Origin: Dyella_B sp035503745
GTDB lineage: Bacteria > Pseudomonadota > Gammaproteobacteria > Xanthomonadales > Rhodanobacteraceae
Direction of reading: 5' to 3'
Length of the DNA: 64,000 nt
Assembly: GCF_035503745.1 (NCBI RefSeq)
Contig: NZ_DATJTC010000027.1
Location: 108,343-172,342, forward strand
Shown here: one piece after another, positions 42,805 through 52,457 of the stretch
Position numbering within the stretch: the first letter of the stretch is position 1
Layout of the letters: each line of letters opens with the position of its first letter
Notes under the pieces: model-generated
Database searches by the model: none
Told to the model about the DNA's origin: nothing
Seen by the model: only the letters and a program-made list of their open reading frames with translations
Program-made: the position numbers and the translations under genes

Positions 42805-44178
42805 TTATTCGCCGGCAATCGTCATGCGATCGAGCAGGACGGAACCGGTAAGCAGGGGCGAGCGCCGGTCCACATCCGCGCCCACCGCCACGATGCCGGT
42901 GTACATGTCGCGCAGATTGGCGGCAATGGTGATTTCTTCCACCGGGTAGGCGATCTTGCCGTGCTCGACCCAGAAGCCCGCCGCCCCGCGCGAATAATCA
43001 CCGGTGATGGTGTTGACGCCCTGGCCCATCACCTCGGTCACCAGCAGGCCGGTGCCCAGGCGCTGCAGCATGCCATCGAAGTCCAGCGGCGCGCCGCCGT
43101 CGGCATGGCCGGGCTCGACGATCAGGTTATGAATACCGCCCGCGTTGCCGGTCGACTCCAGGCCGAGCTTGCGCGCCGAATAGCTGCCTAGGACATAACG
43201 CGCCAGCACGCCGTTCTCGATCAGCGCACTGTCGCGCGTGGCCACGCCTTCGGCATCGAACGTGCCCGAGCCCTGCCCGCGCGGCAGAAACGGACGCTCC
43301 ACGATGTTCAGCCACGCAGGCATCACCTGCTTGCCCGCGTGGTCGAGCAGGAAGCTGGCGCGCCGATACAGCGATCCGCCGCTGACGGCGCCGACCAGAT
43401 GGCCGATCAGGCCGCGCGCCACGTCCGGCGAAAACATCACCGCGGATTGACGCGTGGACAGCCGCCGTGCACCCACGCGTGCCAGCGTGCGCTGGGCGGC
43501 GATGTCGCCCAGGGCCTTCGCGCTCATGAAATCGTCGGCGCTGCGTGCGCTGTCGTACCAGTAATCGCGCTGCATGCCCGCTTCGTCGCCGGCGATCAGC
43601 GACAGCGACAGCGAATGCCGCGTACCGCGCTCGCGCCCCACGAAGCCGTGCGAATTGGCGTACACCGACACGCTCTGGCCCATCTGTACGCTGGCGCCCT
43701 CGGAATTGCTGATGCCCGCATGCGAACGGCCGGCCGCTTCGATCTGCTGGCCCAGCGCAATCGCGCCGGCCGTATCGATGGCCCAGGGGTGCCACAGGTC
43801 CAGATCGGGAAACACGGTCGCCATGCGCGACGCATCGGCCAGACCCGAGGCGGGATCTTCTTCCGTGTAGCGGGCGATGGCACAGGCCTGGTCCAGCGTG
43901 GCCTGGATCGAATCGGCGTTGAGATCGGCGGTGCTCGCCGAGCCCTTGCGCTTACCGAAATACACGGTGAGGCCGAAACCGCGATCGCGCGTGTGCTCGA
44001 CCGTTTCCACCTCGCCCAGGCGCACGTTCACGTTCAGGCCGGTGTCGATGCTGGCCGATACCTCCGCCTGGCTGGCGCCCGCGGCGCGGGCACGGCCGAT
44101 GACGTCTTGGGCCAGCTCCGCCAGACGATCGAGTTCGCGCCGGCTGGCGTCCTGCTGTTTGATGGCAACGTCGCTCAC
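42805..44178 (-). CDS. pmbA: metalloprotease PmbA/TldE subunit
   Basis: 457 residues, standard for the family. PmbA pairs with TldD in a heterodimeric zinc protease that degrades unfolded peptides and matures peptides such as microcin B17. The C-terminal half carries ENGVLARYVLGSYSARKLG, GGIHNLIVEPG and GDYSRGAAGFWVEHG, family blocks. The zinc-binding HExxxH is not here but in TldD, encoded about 1 kb away in the same direction. Divergent from the DUF1653 gene. Confidence 0.95.
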   Translation of the reverse strand: MSDVAIKQQDASRRELDRLAELAQDVIGRARAAGASQAEVSASIDTGLNVNVRLGEVETVEHTRDRGFGLTVYFGKRKGSASTADLNADSIQATLDQACAIARYTEEDPASGLADASRMATVFPDLDLWHPWAIDTAGAIALGQQIEAAGRSHAGISNSEGASVQMGQSVSVYANSHGFVGRERGTRHSLSLSLIAGDEAGMQRDYWYDSARSADDFMSAKALGDIAAQRTLARVGARRLSTRQSAVMFSPDVARGLIGHLVGAVSGGSLYRRASFLLDHAGKQVMPAWLNIVERPFLPRGQGSGTFDAEGVATRDSALIENGVLARYVLGSYSARKLGLESTGNAGGIHNLIVEPGHADGGAPLDFDGMLQRLGTGLLVTEVMGQGVNTITGDYSRGAAGFWVEHGKIAYPVEEITIAANLRDMYTGIVAVGADVDRRSPLLTGSVLLDRMTIAGE

Positions 44179-44278
44179 TTGGGTTTCCTGGAGAAATGGC
44201 AGTTACAATAGCTGGACATGGGGCCGCCCAGACCCATTGCCAACACTTAAAGTCGCCAAGGTTGCCACGGGAGCTGCC

Positions 44279-44509
44279 ATGTCCATAGCCACCGGCATCT
44301 ATCGTCACTACAAGGGTCAAAGTTACCGCGTGCTGGGTACGGCCCTGCATAGCGAAACCATGGAAGAACTGGTCGTCTACCAGGCCCTTTACGGCGACCA
44401 TGGCCTGTGGGTGCGTCCCGCCGCCATGTTCGCCGAAAGCGTCGAGCTGGATGGCGAACCCATCCCGCGCTTCGCCCTGGTCGACGCACCCGAACGGAAA
44501 GCACTGTGA
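44279..44509 (+). CDS. DUF1653 family protein
   Basis: 76 residues: a single small domain with TGIYRHYKGQSYRVLG, VVYQALYGDHGLWVRP and RFALVD, diagnostic of DUF1653. The fold is SH3-like by appearance and the function is unknown. GTGA overlap with darP suggests coupling. The pmbA side is divergent across 100 bp. Confidence 0.85.
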   Translation: MSIATGIYRHYKGQSYRVLGTALHSETMEELVVYQALYGDHGLWVRPAAMFAESVELDGEPIPRFALVDAPERKAL

Positions 44510-45045
44510 ACCGCACGTACACCGACGACCCCGAGCACGACTACGGCCCCACCCGCACGCAGCAGCGTCGCGACGCACTGGCTGTGCTGGCCTTCGCCAC
44601 GCAGTTGTCCGAACTGCCGCAAAGCAAGCTCGCCCGCGCCGATCTGCCTGAAGACGTGCTGCGCGAAATCGACAACCTGCGCCGCATCACTTCGCATATC
44701 GCGCGCAAGCGCCAGCTGGGTTTTCTCGCCAAGGTGATGCGTCGCCACGACGACGAAGCGTTCGACACCGCGCGCGCGCTGATGGGCGAAAACCGCGAGC
44801 AGCAACGCAAGGAAACCGCGGCGATGCACCGGCTGGAAGCCTTGCGCGAGCGCATCATCGCACACGACGACGCCTTGCAGGAGCTGATCGATCAATACCC
44901 GGGCATCGATCGCCAGCACCTGCGCTCGCTGATCCGGCAGGCGCGGCTTGAACGCGACGGCAACAAGCCGCCGCGCGCGTATCGCGAGATCTTCCAGCTG
45001 TTGAAAACGGTTACGGCAACCGTTGACAATGAAGACGCCGGCTGA
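44506..45045 (+). CDS. darP: ribosome biogenesis factor DarP (YjgA)
   Basis: 179 residues from a GTG overlapping the preceding stop. Helical, highly charged DUF615 protein: PSKLARADLPEDVLREID type core, ARKRQLGFLAKVMRR and IRQARLERDGNKPPRAYREI. It helps late 50S subunit assembly in E. coli, where it neighbours pmbA, as here. The stop codon lies in the loop of a strong hairpin. Confidence 0.93.
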   Translation: MNRTYTDDPEHDYGPTRTQQRRDALAVLAFATQLSELPQSKLARADLPEDVLREIDNLRRITSHIARKRQLGFLAKVMRRHDDEAFDTARALMGENREQQRKETAAMHRLEALRERIIAHDDALQELIDQYPGIDRQHLRSLIRQARLERDGNKPPRAYREIFQLLKTVTATVDNEDAG

Positions 45046-45055
45046 CGGCGTCTTC
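45031..45055 (+). terminator. hairpin spanning the darP stop codon
   Basis: 10-bp perfect stem GAAGACGCCG/CGGCGTCTTC with loop GCTGA, which contains the TGA. Little T-tract follows (TAAGG). A 7-bp stem AACGGTT/AACCGTT lies just before it. Confidence 0.55.
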
Positions 45056-45125
45056 TAAGGATCGCTTTACGGATTGGCGCGGCGCGCGCCACTAGCGTGT
45101 AAACAGGCCCTGGCGCAGGCGTCCG

Positions 45126-46565
45126 TCAGGACGCCGTACCGCCCACGGTCATCGCCTCCACGCGCAAGGTCGGCTGACCCACGCCGACCGGCACGCTCTG
45201 CCCTTCCTTGCCGCAAACGCCGATGCCTTCGTCAAGTGCGAGGTCGTTACCGATCATCGACACGCGCGTCAGCACGTCCGGGCCGCTGCCGATCAGTGTG
45301 GCGCCTTTCACCGGCGCGGTGATCTTGCCGTCTTCGATCAGATACGCCTCGCTGGCGGAGAACACGAACTTGCCGTTGGTGATGTCCACCTGGCCGCCGC
45401 CGAAATTCACCGCGTACAGGCCTTTCTTCACCGAGCGCAGGATCTCCTGCGGATCGTGCTGGCCGGCCAGCATGTAGGTGTTGGTCATGCGCGGCATCGG
45501 CAGTTGCGCGAACGATTCGCGCCGGCCGTTGCCGGTAGGCGCCATGCCCATCAGGCGTGCGTTGAGCTTGTCCTGCATGTAGCCCTTGAGGATGCCGTCC
45601 TCGATGAGCGTGGTGCATTCGGTCGGCGTGCCTTCGTCATCGACGCTGAGCGAGCCGCGGCGGCCCGGCAGCGTGCCGTCGTCGACGACGGTGACGCCCG
45701 GCGCCGCCACACGCTGGCCGATGCGTCCGGCAAAAGCGGAGCTGCCCTTGCGGTTGAAATCGCCCTCCAGGCCGTGGCCGATGGCCTCGTGCAGCAGCAC
45801 ACCGGGCCAGCCTGGCCCAAGTACCACGGTCATCGTGCCGGCAGGCGCATCGACCGCATCGAGATTGACCAGCGCCTGCCGCACCGCCTCGTCGGCAAAC
45901 GCCATGGCACGGCCGTTTTCCAGCAGCTCGCGATAGTCGTAACGACCGCCGCCGCCGGCATAGCCTTGCTCGCGGCGGCCATCCTGCTCGGCGATCACCT
46001 GCACGCCCAGGCGTACCAGGGGGCGCACGTCGGCCGCCAGCGTGCCATCGGATCCGGCCACCAGTACGGTATCGAGGGTGGCGCTCAAGCTCACGATGAC
46101 TTGCTTCACGCGCGGATCGCGCGCGCGCGCATACGCATCGACCTCGCGCAGCACGGCGATTTTGTCGGGATTGGGCAGGCTATCGACCGGATCGATGGCC
46201 CGATACAGCGCCTTGCCGCCATGCAGGGCCAACGGCTTGCCGGCGCCGTTGCCGCCGTGGGCGATCGCACGCGCCGCTTTGGAGGCCTCCAGCAGCTGCG
46301 GCAGCACGATTTCGTCGGAGTAGGCGAAGCCGGTCTTCTCGCCGCTGATGGCGCGCACGCCAACGCCCTGTTCGATGGCGTGGCTGCCGTCCTTGACAAT
46401 CCCCTCCTCCAGCACCCAGGACTCGCTGCGCGAGTGCTGGAAATACAGGTCCGCCGCATCGATGGACGGCCCCATCAGCTGGGTAAAGACACGGTCGAGG
46501 TCGCCGGTAGCCAGTCCACCGGGGGTAAGCAGGCGGCTCTCGGCCTGTGCGATCAGGGAATTCAT
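45126..46565 (-). CDS. tldD: metalloprotease TldD subunit
   Basis: 479 residues from MNSLIAQAESR; an earlier in-frame ATG at 46607 is less likely. It carries the zinc site HEAIGHGLEGD of the TldD/PmbA protease and later GMAPTGNGRRESF and KFVFSASEAYLIEDGKI blocks. TldD supplies the metal site of the heterodimer with PmbA. In E. coli it follows yhdP, as it does here downstream of yhdP with a 329-bp gap. Confidence 0.95.
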   Translation of the reverse strand: MNSLIAQAESRLLTPGGLATGDLDRVFTQLMGPSIDAADLYFQHSRSESWVLEEGIVKDGSHAIEQGVGVRAISGEKTGFAYSDEIVLPQLLEASKAARAIAHGGNGAGKPLALHGGKALYRAIDPVDSLPNPDKIAVLREVDAYARARDPRVKQVIVSLSATLDTVLVAGSDGTLAADVRPLVRLGVQVIAEQDGRREQGYAGGGGRYDYRELLENGRAMAFADEAVRQALVNLDAVDAPAGTMTVVLGPGWPGVLLHEAIGHGLEGDFNRKGSSAFAGRIGQRVAAPGVTVVDDGTLPGRRGSLSVDDEGTPTECTTLIEDGILKGYMQDKLNARLMGMAPTGNGRRESFAQLPMPRMTNTYMLAGQHDPQEILRSVKKGLYAVNFGGGQVDITNGKFVFSASEAYLIEDGKITAPVKGATLIGSGPDVLTRVSMIGNDLALDEGIGVCGKEGQSVPVGVGQPTLRVEAMTVGGTAS

Positions 46566-46894
46566 GAATAGGGCCAGGTCAGCGGAGATGGGAGATGTAA
46601 AAGGCAATCTGGGGTCGAGCGGACCAGTTTAAAACCCGCCCGGGCGAGCGGTCGACGATGCCATTTAGCATGGACCTTGTGACACCCGGCCTCCATCGCG
46701 GCCATCACGCCTGCGACGACGCCGCGCACTACGCCTTGCTCGACGACGTGTTCGGCACGTCGGTGAAATCGAAGAACACATTCCCCGAGCAGGACGGCGT
46801 GGCCGGTGCCGGCAGGTCGGACGAATTCGTGCGGCAGCCATCTTTTCCGTTCCATGGAAACTCGCAAACGGCACGTCCATCGACTGACGCTGCG
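46566..46894. other. 329-bp gap between yhdP and tldD, no supported gene
   Basis: Frames of 84 codons on plus and 101 on minus are open here but match no family, lack a convincing ribosome site, and overlap each other. Promoter for tldD is presumed here; no clear boxes identified. Confidence 0.45.
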
Positions 46895-49800
46895 CTATCG
46901 TCCCGCGCTTGAGGCGGGCGCCGGCGCCCTTGCCGACGCAGCCGGCGCCGGTGCCGCCGGCACGGGTGTTATGGCCGCATCGCCGGAGGTGACGACCGGT
47001 TTGTCCCAACTGCCGGTAATGCGCAGCCGTTGTACGGCCATATGGCTTAAGCCCCGGCCCAGCACACCCTGCACGGCAAAGCCCGCCGCCGCGCCGATGG
47101 GCCCGGCAACGACCGCGCCTACTACCGGCAGGCTGCTGCCGACGTGCGGAAGAATCACTACTTGCTGGTCGTAGTCGCGCGCGCGCAGACCCGTGCGGCC
47201 GGTAATGGTGATTTCGGCGGCGGGGCCATGAATTTTCACGTTGCTGGTGTAGGCGTTGCCGTCTTTCAGGCGGAAATCGCCACTGATCTGGTCGAAAGCG
47301 AAACCCTTGCCGAAGACGTCGTTGAAATTCAGCGACAGCCGGCGCGGGAATTCGGCGATCGAGGCCAGGCCGAAGAATCGTCCGCTCACGCCCGGCGATG
47401 CCTTGGGAATGAGTCCGTTGGTGACATTGACCTTCAGCGTGCCGTCCATGTTGCCCAGCTCGAACGCCCATGGACCGCCGGGCCATGTCGCATCGAGTTC
47501 GTCGTGCGTCTTGCCGCCCTGGAAGATGTCTTCGTAGCCGAACTCGCCGAGCATGTCGCCGAGGTTGTCGGCATCGAACGTGACACGCAGACGCGTGGCG
47601 CTGTTGCTTGGCGAACCGTTCCAGTCGCCGCTGGCGTTGACCTGCACGCTCCTGGAATGCGTGGACAGTTCGTCGATATGCATGCCTGTGGCGGTCGGCC
47701 AGGTTTCCAGGCGCGCGTCGCCGAGTTTGCTGTCGCCCAGCCGCAGGTCGTGGATCCAGATGTGCAGCGGCGAAATGCCGGCCGGATCGATGCCGGTATT
47801 GGCCGGATCGGACACCGGCACCGGCGCGGCGCCGGGATTCTTCGCCGGCTTGGTCGGCTCCTTGGGCCAGTACAGGCGCTGCAAGCGTCCGGTGATGCCG
47901 CGCTTGGCCAACTCCACGGTCGGCACGCTGAAGTGGCCCGCGGCGGCGGCGCTGTCCACGTCCAGTTCCAGCGTGTCGCCCTTGGGCGCCGCCCGGATGT
48001 GCATCTGGGCAAAATCGCGGCCAAAGACCTGCGCGTGCTCGGTGGTGACGTCGATGGTTTCCAGGCTGATGCCGCTGCTGGCGCTGCCGCCGATGGATTG
48101 ACGTACCCAGCCGGTGACGTCCAGCTGCGGCGCATCGCCGCGAATGCGCATACCCTTCGCCGGCAGGCTGTCGGGAATCTGATTGCCGAAGGCGAAGGTG
48201 GCCGCGACGGGTGTCTGATCGTTCACGGGAAGGCGGATGTGCCCGCTCATCACCGAGCCCAGCGCAAGCTGCAGATCGCTGCCCGCCATCGGCAAGCTCA
48301 TGCTCAGGCGCAGCGGCAGGCTTGCATCGTCGGCCGGCTTGCTCAACGGCACCGGGAAGTTCAGCGCGATGCCGGTCATCGGCGATTGGATGCTCAGTGT
48401 CTGTGCACCCTGCTCGCCTTCGTCCGCATGCGCAATCTGATAGCCGATGGTGAACTGGCTGCGGCCGCTGGCGACGTCGCCGAGCCATTTGAGCTGCGAA
48501 TAATCTTTAATGAGCTCGGGCACGGTGTAGTTGCCGCTGAGCTTGGCCGACAAGACCGTATTGGGATCGCCGGTGGCACCGGCGATGGCCAGGTCCAGTT
48601 GCGAAGGCTCGCCGCGGAATCCAGCCGCCAGCGGGCCCGCGTGAAAACCGTGCGCATCGAACGTCGCCGGGCCGTTGAGCTTGTCCAGTTGCAGGTGCCA
48701 ATCGGGCGCATTGAAATCGACGTTGTTGAATTGCGCGTTCCCCGCAAGCAGGAAATCGTGCATATCGTGTGTCGGCAAAGACAGATGAAAATCGAAACTG
48801 CCGGTGCCGTCGAGCTTGATCTTGGCCAGCGCATCGGCCTGCTTGCGCGCGATGGGGCTGTTGCCGACGAAGTTGAGCATATCGGCGGCTTTGCCGGTGC
48901 CGCTGACATTGAGATCGAGTGTGGTGTGCGCCAGTTCCGGAATCACCGCAACCGCGTTGGTCACGTTTACATTCATCGATTGACCGCTGGTCGCCTGCAC
49001 CATCATGCCCGCATCAATGAAGTTGGCGACCGCGTTAATGTGCTCGGCGACCGGCCAGCTCTTGCCGTAGCTGAGCGTCAGATCGCTGATCTGGGCACGT
49101 GCCTCGAAGCGGCCTTCATTGTGATGAAACGGCCAGTCGGCAAGGCTGCCGCGCACCAGCACGGCGGCGTTGTCGAGCTTGCCCGCTACGAACGCCTGGT
49201 CCAGCCAGGCGACAGCGGGCGGCGCCAGGGAATTGACCGGCCAGAACAACCGGGCTGCCGAGACGTCGGCGTGCGTGAGCGCTACGTAGAGGTCCAGGAA
49301 CGGGCGTCCGCCGTCGCTGGGCAACTGCACCTCGCCCTGCGCATTGCCGCCATAGTTTTCGCCTTCGAAATCCATATCGGCCACGCCGATGTGCGTGGCG
49401 TCCTCGTCATGCCACAGCGCGATATCGCCGGCCAATTCGCTCATCACGAACGGTTTGCGGAAGGTATGCGGAAAGCTGATGGTGGCGGCCTGCGAAGGCA
49501 GCTCCAGCGACACTGCCTCGCCATCGCCGCGCGCCTCGCCGCGCAGATGATCCACCCCCGGCAGCTTGCCGACCGGTGCAATGCCGAGGTCGCCGAAGGT
49601 CGCATCGAGTTTTTGCAAACCCGCCGCGGCATTCCAATGAAATACGGCACGCTGCAGCTGGCCGTGCGGCTGGCCATCGGCCAGCCATTGCGCAAGTCCC
49701 GGCGAAAGCCCTGGCTTCAGGCCCAGCCACGGCAACAGCGGCGCCAGTTGCAGCTGGTTGGCGACACCGGTGATGTCGGCTTGGGGCGTGCCAGGATGAT

Positions 49801-50761
49801 GGATATCCACCCCCATGGCGCCACCGTCGCTGCCGGCCCAACGCAACGCGAAGCCGCCATCGTAGCGGCGTAACTCCGCCAGGCCGCCGAGCACCGGCAC
49901 GCTCGCCTTGACGCCTGCCGGGCTGGTCACGGCCAGATCGCGCAAGCTGATCTGGAACAGGTCGCGCACGATCTGCTCGTGGCTCCAGTCCATCCACACG
50001 GCCAAGTCGCCGTGACCGCTGTCGATGGTGTAGCCACCCAGCCCCAGGCCTGCGGCGAGGCCACGCAGGTCGGCATTCTGGATCGCTACCCAGACCTTGC
50101 CGCTGGCGCCATCGTCGCGAAAGCGCCCCGCCGCCTGCAGCTCGCCGGTCGCGCCCACGCGGTGCATGCGCGCGCCGATGCGGATGTCATTGCCCTGGTG
50201 GGTGACGCGCAACTGGTCGGCCAGCATGACGTAGCGCTGGCCCAGCAATTGGTCGTCGATATCCACGCGCAGGTTGTCCAGCCACAGCTCGATCGAAATC
50301 CGCCCGAACGAGACGTTCTGGCGTTCCGGGCCGCCCGCCACGCCGATGCCGTTGATGTGCCACTGGTTGTTCGCGTCGCGGGTGAGATCCAGCTCCAGGT
50401 CATTGGCCTGAAGGTTCAGCAGATGGCGCGAGGGGAGCAGCCATGCGCCGAAATCCAGCTTCAGGTCGACCTCGGGCACATGCAGCGGGTTGCCGCCCGC
50501 GCCGGGCCCCAGGGTGACGCCGCGCATGACGAAGCGCGGGCCGGAAGGCTCCCAGCGCCCCTGCAGCGATGTGAACGTCACCGGGCGCTGCAGCTTGCTG
50601 CTGAGCTCGGCCGCCACCCATTGCGGATGTTTGGCGAGCAAAGGCAACAGCACCTGTGCGAGCGCGGCGCTCACCGCCAGCGCGATCACCAGCACGCCAA
50701 CGATCCAGGCCAGGCTGCGGCCCAGCCAGCGCGTCCATCTTTGCGGCGCCTTGCTCACCAA
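46895..50761 (-). CDS. yhdP: AsmA-like protein YhdP, lipid transport/outer-membrane integrity factor
   Basis: 1288 residues. An N-terminal transmembrane helix (SLAWIVGVLVIALAVSAALA) is followed by an AsmA-type chorein-like start (SSKLQRPVTFTSLQGRWEPS) and a very long periplasmic beta-rich body, ending in the DUF3971/AsmA C-terminal domain with FGKGFAFDQISGDFRLKDGN and an Ala/Pro-rich tail. In E. coli YhdP, TamB and YdbH carry phospholipids to the outer membrane. Next to tldD and rng, as in other gammaproteobacteria. Confidence 0.93.
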   Translation of the reverse strand: MVSKAPQRWTRWLGRSLAWIVGVLVIALAVSAALAQVLLPLLAKHPQWVAAELSSKLQRPVTFTSLQGRWEPSGPRFVMRGVTLGPGAGGNPLHVPEVDLKLDFGAWLLPSRHLLNLQANDLELDLTRDANNQWHINGIGVAGGPERQNVSFGRISIELWLDNLRVDIDDQLLGQRYVMLADQLRVTHQGNDIRIGARMHRVGATGELQAAGRFRDDGASGKVWVAIQNADLRGLAAGLGLGGYTIDSGHGDLAVWMDWSHEQIVRDLFQISLRDLAVTSPAGVKASVPVLGGLAELRRYDGGFALRWAGSDGGAMGVDIHHPGTPQADITGVANQLQLAPLLPWLGLKPGLSPGLAQWLADGQPHGQLQRAVFHWNAAAGLQKLDATFGDLGIAPVGKLPGVDHLRGEARGDGEAVSLELPSQAATISFPHTFRKPFVMSELAGDIALWHDEDATHIGVADMDFEGENYGGNAQGEVQLPSDGGRPFLDLYVALTHADVSAARLFWPVNSLAPPAVAWLDQAFVAGKLDNAAVLVRGSLADWPFHHNEGRFEARAQISDLTLSYGKSWPVAEHINAVANFIDAGMMVQATSGQSMNVNVTNAVAVIPELAHTTLDLNVSGTGKAADMLNFVGNSPIARKQADALAKIKLDGTGSFDFHLSLPTHDMHDFLLAGNAQFNNVDFNAPDWHLQLDKLNGPATFDAHGFHAGPLAAGFRGEPSQLDLAIAGATGDPNTVLSAKLSGNYTVPELIKDYSQLKWLGDVASGRSQFTIGYQIAHADEGEQGAQTLSIQSPMTGIALNFPVPLSKPADDASLPLRLSMSLPMAGSDLQLALGSVMSGHIRLPVNDQTPVAATFAFGNQIPDSLPAKGMRIRGDAPQLDVTGWVRQSIGGSASSGISLETIDVTTEHAQVFGRDFAQMHIRAAPKGDTLELDVDSAAAAGHFSVPTVELAKRGITGRLQRLYWPKEPTKPAKNPGAAPVPVSDPANTGIDPAGISPLHIWIHDLRLGDSKLGDARLETWPTATGMHIDELSTHSRSVQVNASGDWNGSPSNSATRLRVTFDADNLGDMLGEFGYEDIFQGGKTHDELDATWPGGPWAFELGNMDGTLKVNVTNGLIPKASPGVSGRFFGLASIAEFPRRLSLNFNDVFGKGFAFDQISGDFRLKDGNAYTSNVKIHGPAAEITITGRTGLRARDYDQQVVILPHVGSSLPVVGAVVAGPIGAAAGFAVQGVLGRGLSHMAVQRLRITGSWDKPVVTSGDAAITPVPAAPAPAASARAPAPASSAGR

Positions 50762-50770
50762 TGGCCCGGA

Positions 50771-52264
50771 TCAAAGTAGTACGACATCGAATTGTTCCTG
50801 CGAATAATGCTCTTCGGCCTGGAAGCGTATGCTTTTTGAAATGAACTCTTCCAATTCGGCCACCGCGGTGGATTCTTCCTCAAGGATGCGTCCGACCACT
50901 TTGGGGCTGGCCATCACCAGCAGCTTCTGCGCGTTGAACTGGCGCACGGCGCGGGTGATTTCGCGAAAAATTTCGTAGGTGACGGTTTCGGCCGTCTTTA
51001 CCGCTCCACGGCCCATGCAGGCCGGACACGGTTCGCACAGCTGGCGCTCCAGGCTTTCGGTGGTGCGCTTGCGCGTCATTTCGACCAGGCCCAGCTGCGA
51101 CATCGGGTAGACGGTGGTCTTGGCATGATCGCGGGCCAGGCCTTTTTCGAGCATGCGGATCACTTGCCGCTTGTGCTCTTCGTCGGTCATGTCGATGAAG
51201 TCAATGATGATGATGCCGCCCAGGTTGCGCAGCCGCAGTTGGCGCGCCGCCGCCTGCGCCGCTTCCAGATTGGTCCGGTAAACGGTTTCCTCCAGATTGC
51301 GTGTACCCAGATAGCCGCCGGTGTTGACGTCGATGGTGGTCATCGCCTCGGTCTGGTCCACGATCAGGTAGCCGCCGGATTTCAACGGCACTTCCTTGCG
51401 CAGCGCACGCTGGATTTCGTCCTCCACGCCGTACAGGTCGAAGATCGGGCGCTCGCCGGAATAGTGTTCGATGCGATCGTCCAGGCTCGGCATGAACTTG
51501 TGCACGAACTTGGCCACTTTTTCGAACGTCTCGCGCGAATCCACCCGTACTTTCTCGATATCGTCGTTGAGCAGATCCCGTAGTGCGCGCAGCGGCAGCG
51601 AAAGTTCCTCGTACACGCGCTCGCCGACCTTGGCCTTGGCAATATTTTCCTGCACCACGCGCCACACCTTGCCCAGGTAGGTCACATCGAAGGCAAGCGA
51701 CTCGGCCGACTGCTCTTCGGCGTTGGTGCGCACGATGTAACCCAACGGGTTGTCGCCGATGAGCGGGGTGAGCACGTCCTTCAGCCGCTGCCGCTCGGTT
51801 TCGTCCTCGATGCGCGTGGAAATGCCCAGCGTGCGGGCGTGCGGCAGCAGCACCAGATAGCGCGAGGGAATGGACAGGTGCGTGGACAGCCGCGCGCCCT
51901 TGGTGCCGATCGGGTCCTTGACCACCTGCACCACGATTTCCTGCCCCTCATGCACCAGCTCGCTGATCGAGGGCATGTGGCCATTGCCGTTGCCGCCGGC
52001 CGGTGCCTCGGCGGCGCCGTCGGGCAGGGGCGGACGGACGATGTCCGAGGCGTGCAGGAACGCGGCGCGCTCCAGGCCGATGTCCACGAACACCGCCTGC
52101 ATGCCCGGCATGACCCGCTGCACCCGCCCCTTGTAAACGTTGCCGACGTATCCGCGCCGCGACGTACGCTCGACATGCAATTCCTGCAGCATGCCGTTCT
52201 CCACCACGCCCACTCGCGTCTCGCGCGGGGTGACATTGATCAAAATTTCTTCGCTCACCGACAT
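50771..52264 (-). CDS. rng: ribonuclease G
   Basis: 497 residues from MSVSEEILINVTPRET, close to the 489 of E. coli. An S1-like RNA-binding domain (VGNVYKGRVQRVMPGMQAVF) precedes the RNase H-like and DNase I-like parts with the catalytic Asp residues in TTIDVNTGGYLG and IIIDFIDMTDE. The Zn-link CEPCPACMGRG joins subunits. It matures 16S rRNA and decays some mRNAs. It is not RNase E: it lacks the long C-terminal scaffold. yhdP starts 9 bp after its stop, probably one operon. Confidence 0.96.
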   Translation of the reverse strand: MSVSEEILINVTPRETRVGVVENGMLQELHVERTSRRGYVGNVYKGRVQRVMPGMQAVFVDIGLERAAFLHASDIVRPPLPDGAAEAPAGGNGNGHMPSISELVHEGQEIVVQVVKDPIGTKGARLSTHLSIPSRYLVLLPHARTLGISTRIEDETERQRLKDVLTPLIGDNPLGYIVRTNAEEQSAESLAFDVTYLGKVWRVVQENIAKAKVGERVYEELSLPLRALRDLLNDDIEKVRVDSRETFEKVAKFVHKFMPSLDDRIEHYSGERPIFDLYGVEDEIQRALRKEVPLKSGGYLIVDQTEAMTTIDVNTGGYLGTRNLEETVYRTNLEAAQAAARQLRLRNLGGIIIIDFIDMTDEEHKRQVIRMLEKGLARDHAKTTVYPMSQLGLVEMTRKRTTESLERQLCEPCPACMGRGAVKTAETVTYEIFREITRAVRQFNAQKLLVMASPKVVGRILEEESTAVAELEEFISKSIRFQAEEHYSQEQFDVVLL

Positions 52265-52457
52265 CCCCAAGTTCAAGCGACCTTTATAGCGGCAGCACGC
52301 GAGGCATGTCGATGCGCAACGCACAGCTACTCCTGTACTTGCGCGTTTTGTAAAGTCTCGGCAAGCCTGCTGCCGCTGCGCACCGCTCCGTGGCTCCTTG
52401 ACGCAGCCTGAACCTATCCGCCCCAATGCATCCGCCCCGCTCAAGCCGTATCGACCG

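Noticed and set aside
46562..46912. Small frames on both strands between yhdP and tldD, where a nitrilase gene might be expected
   Set aside because: No family resemblance, no ribosome site, mutually overlapping.
47144..49873. 909-codon open frame antisense to yhdP
   Set aside because: Composition shadow; the minus-strand protein has AsmA/YhdP family features throughout.
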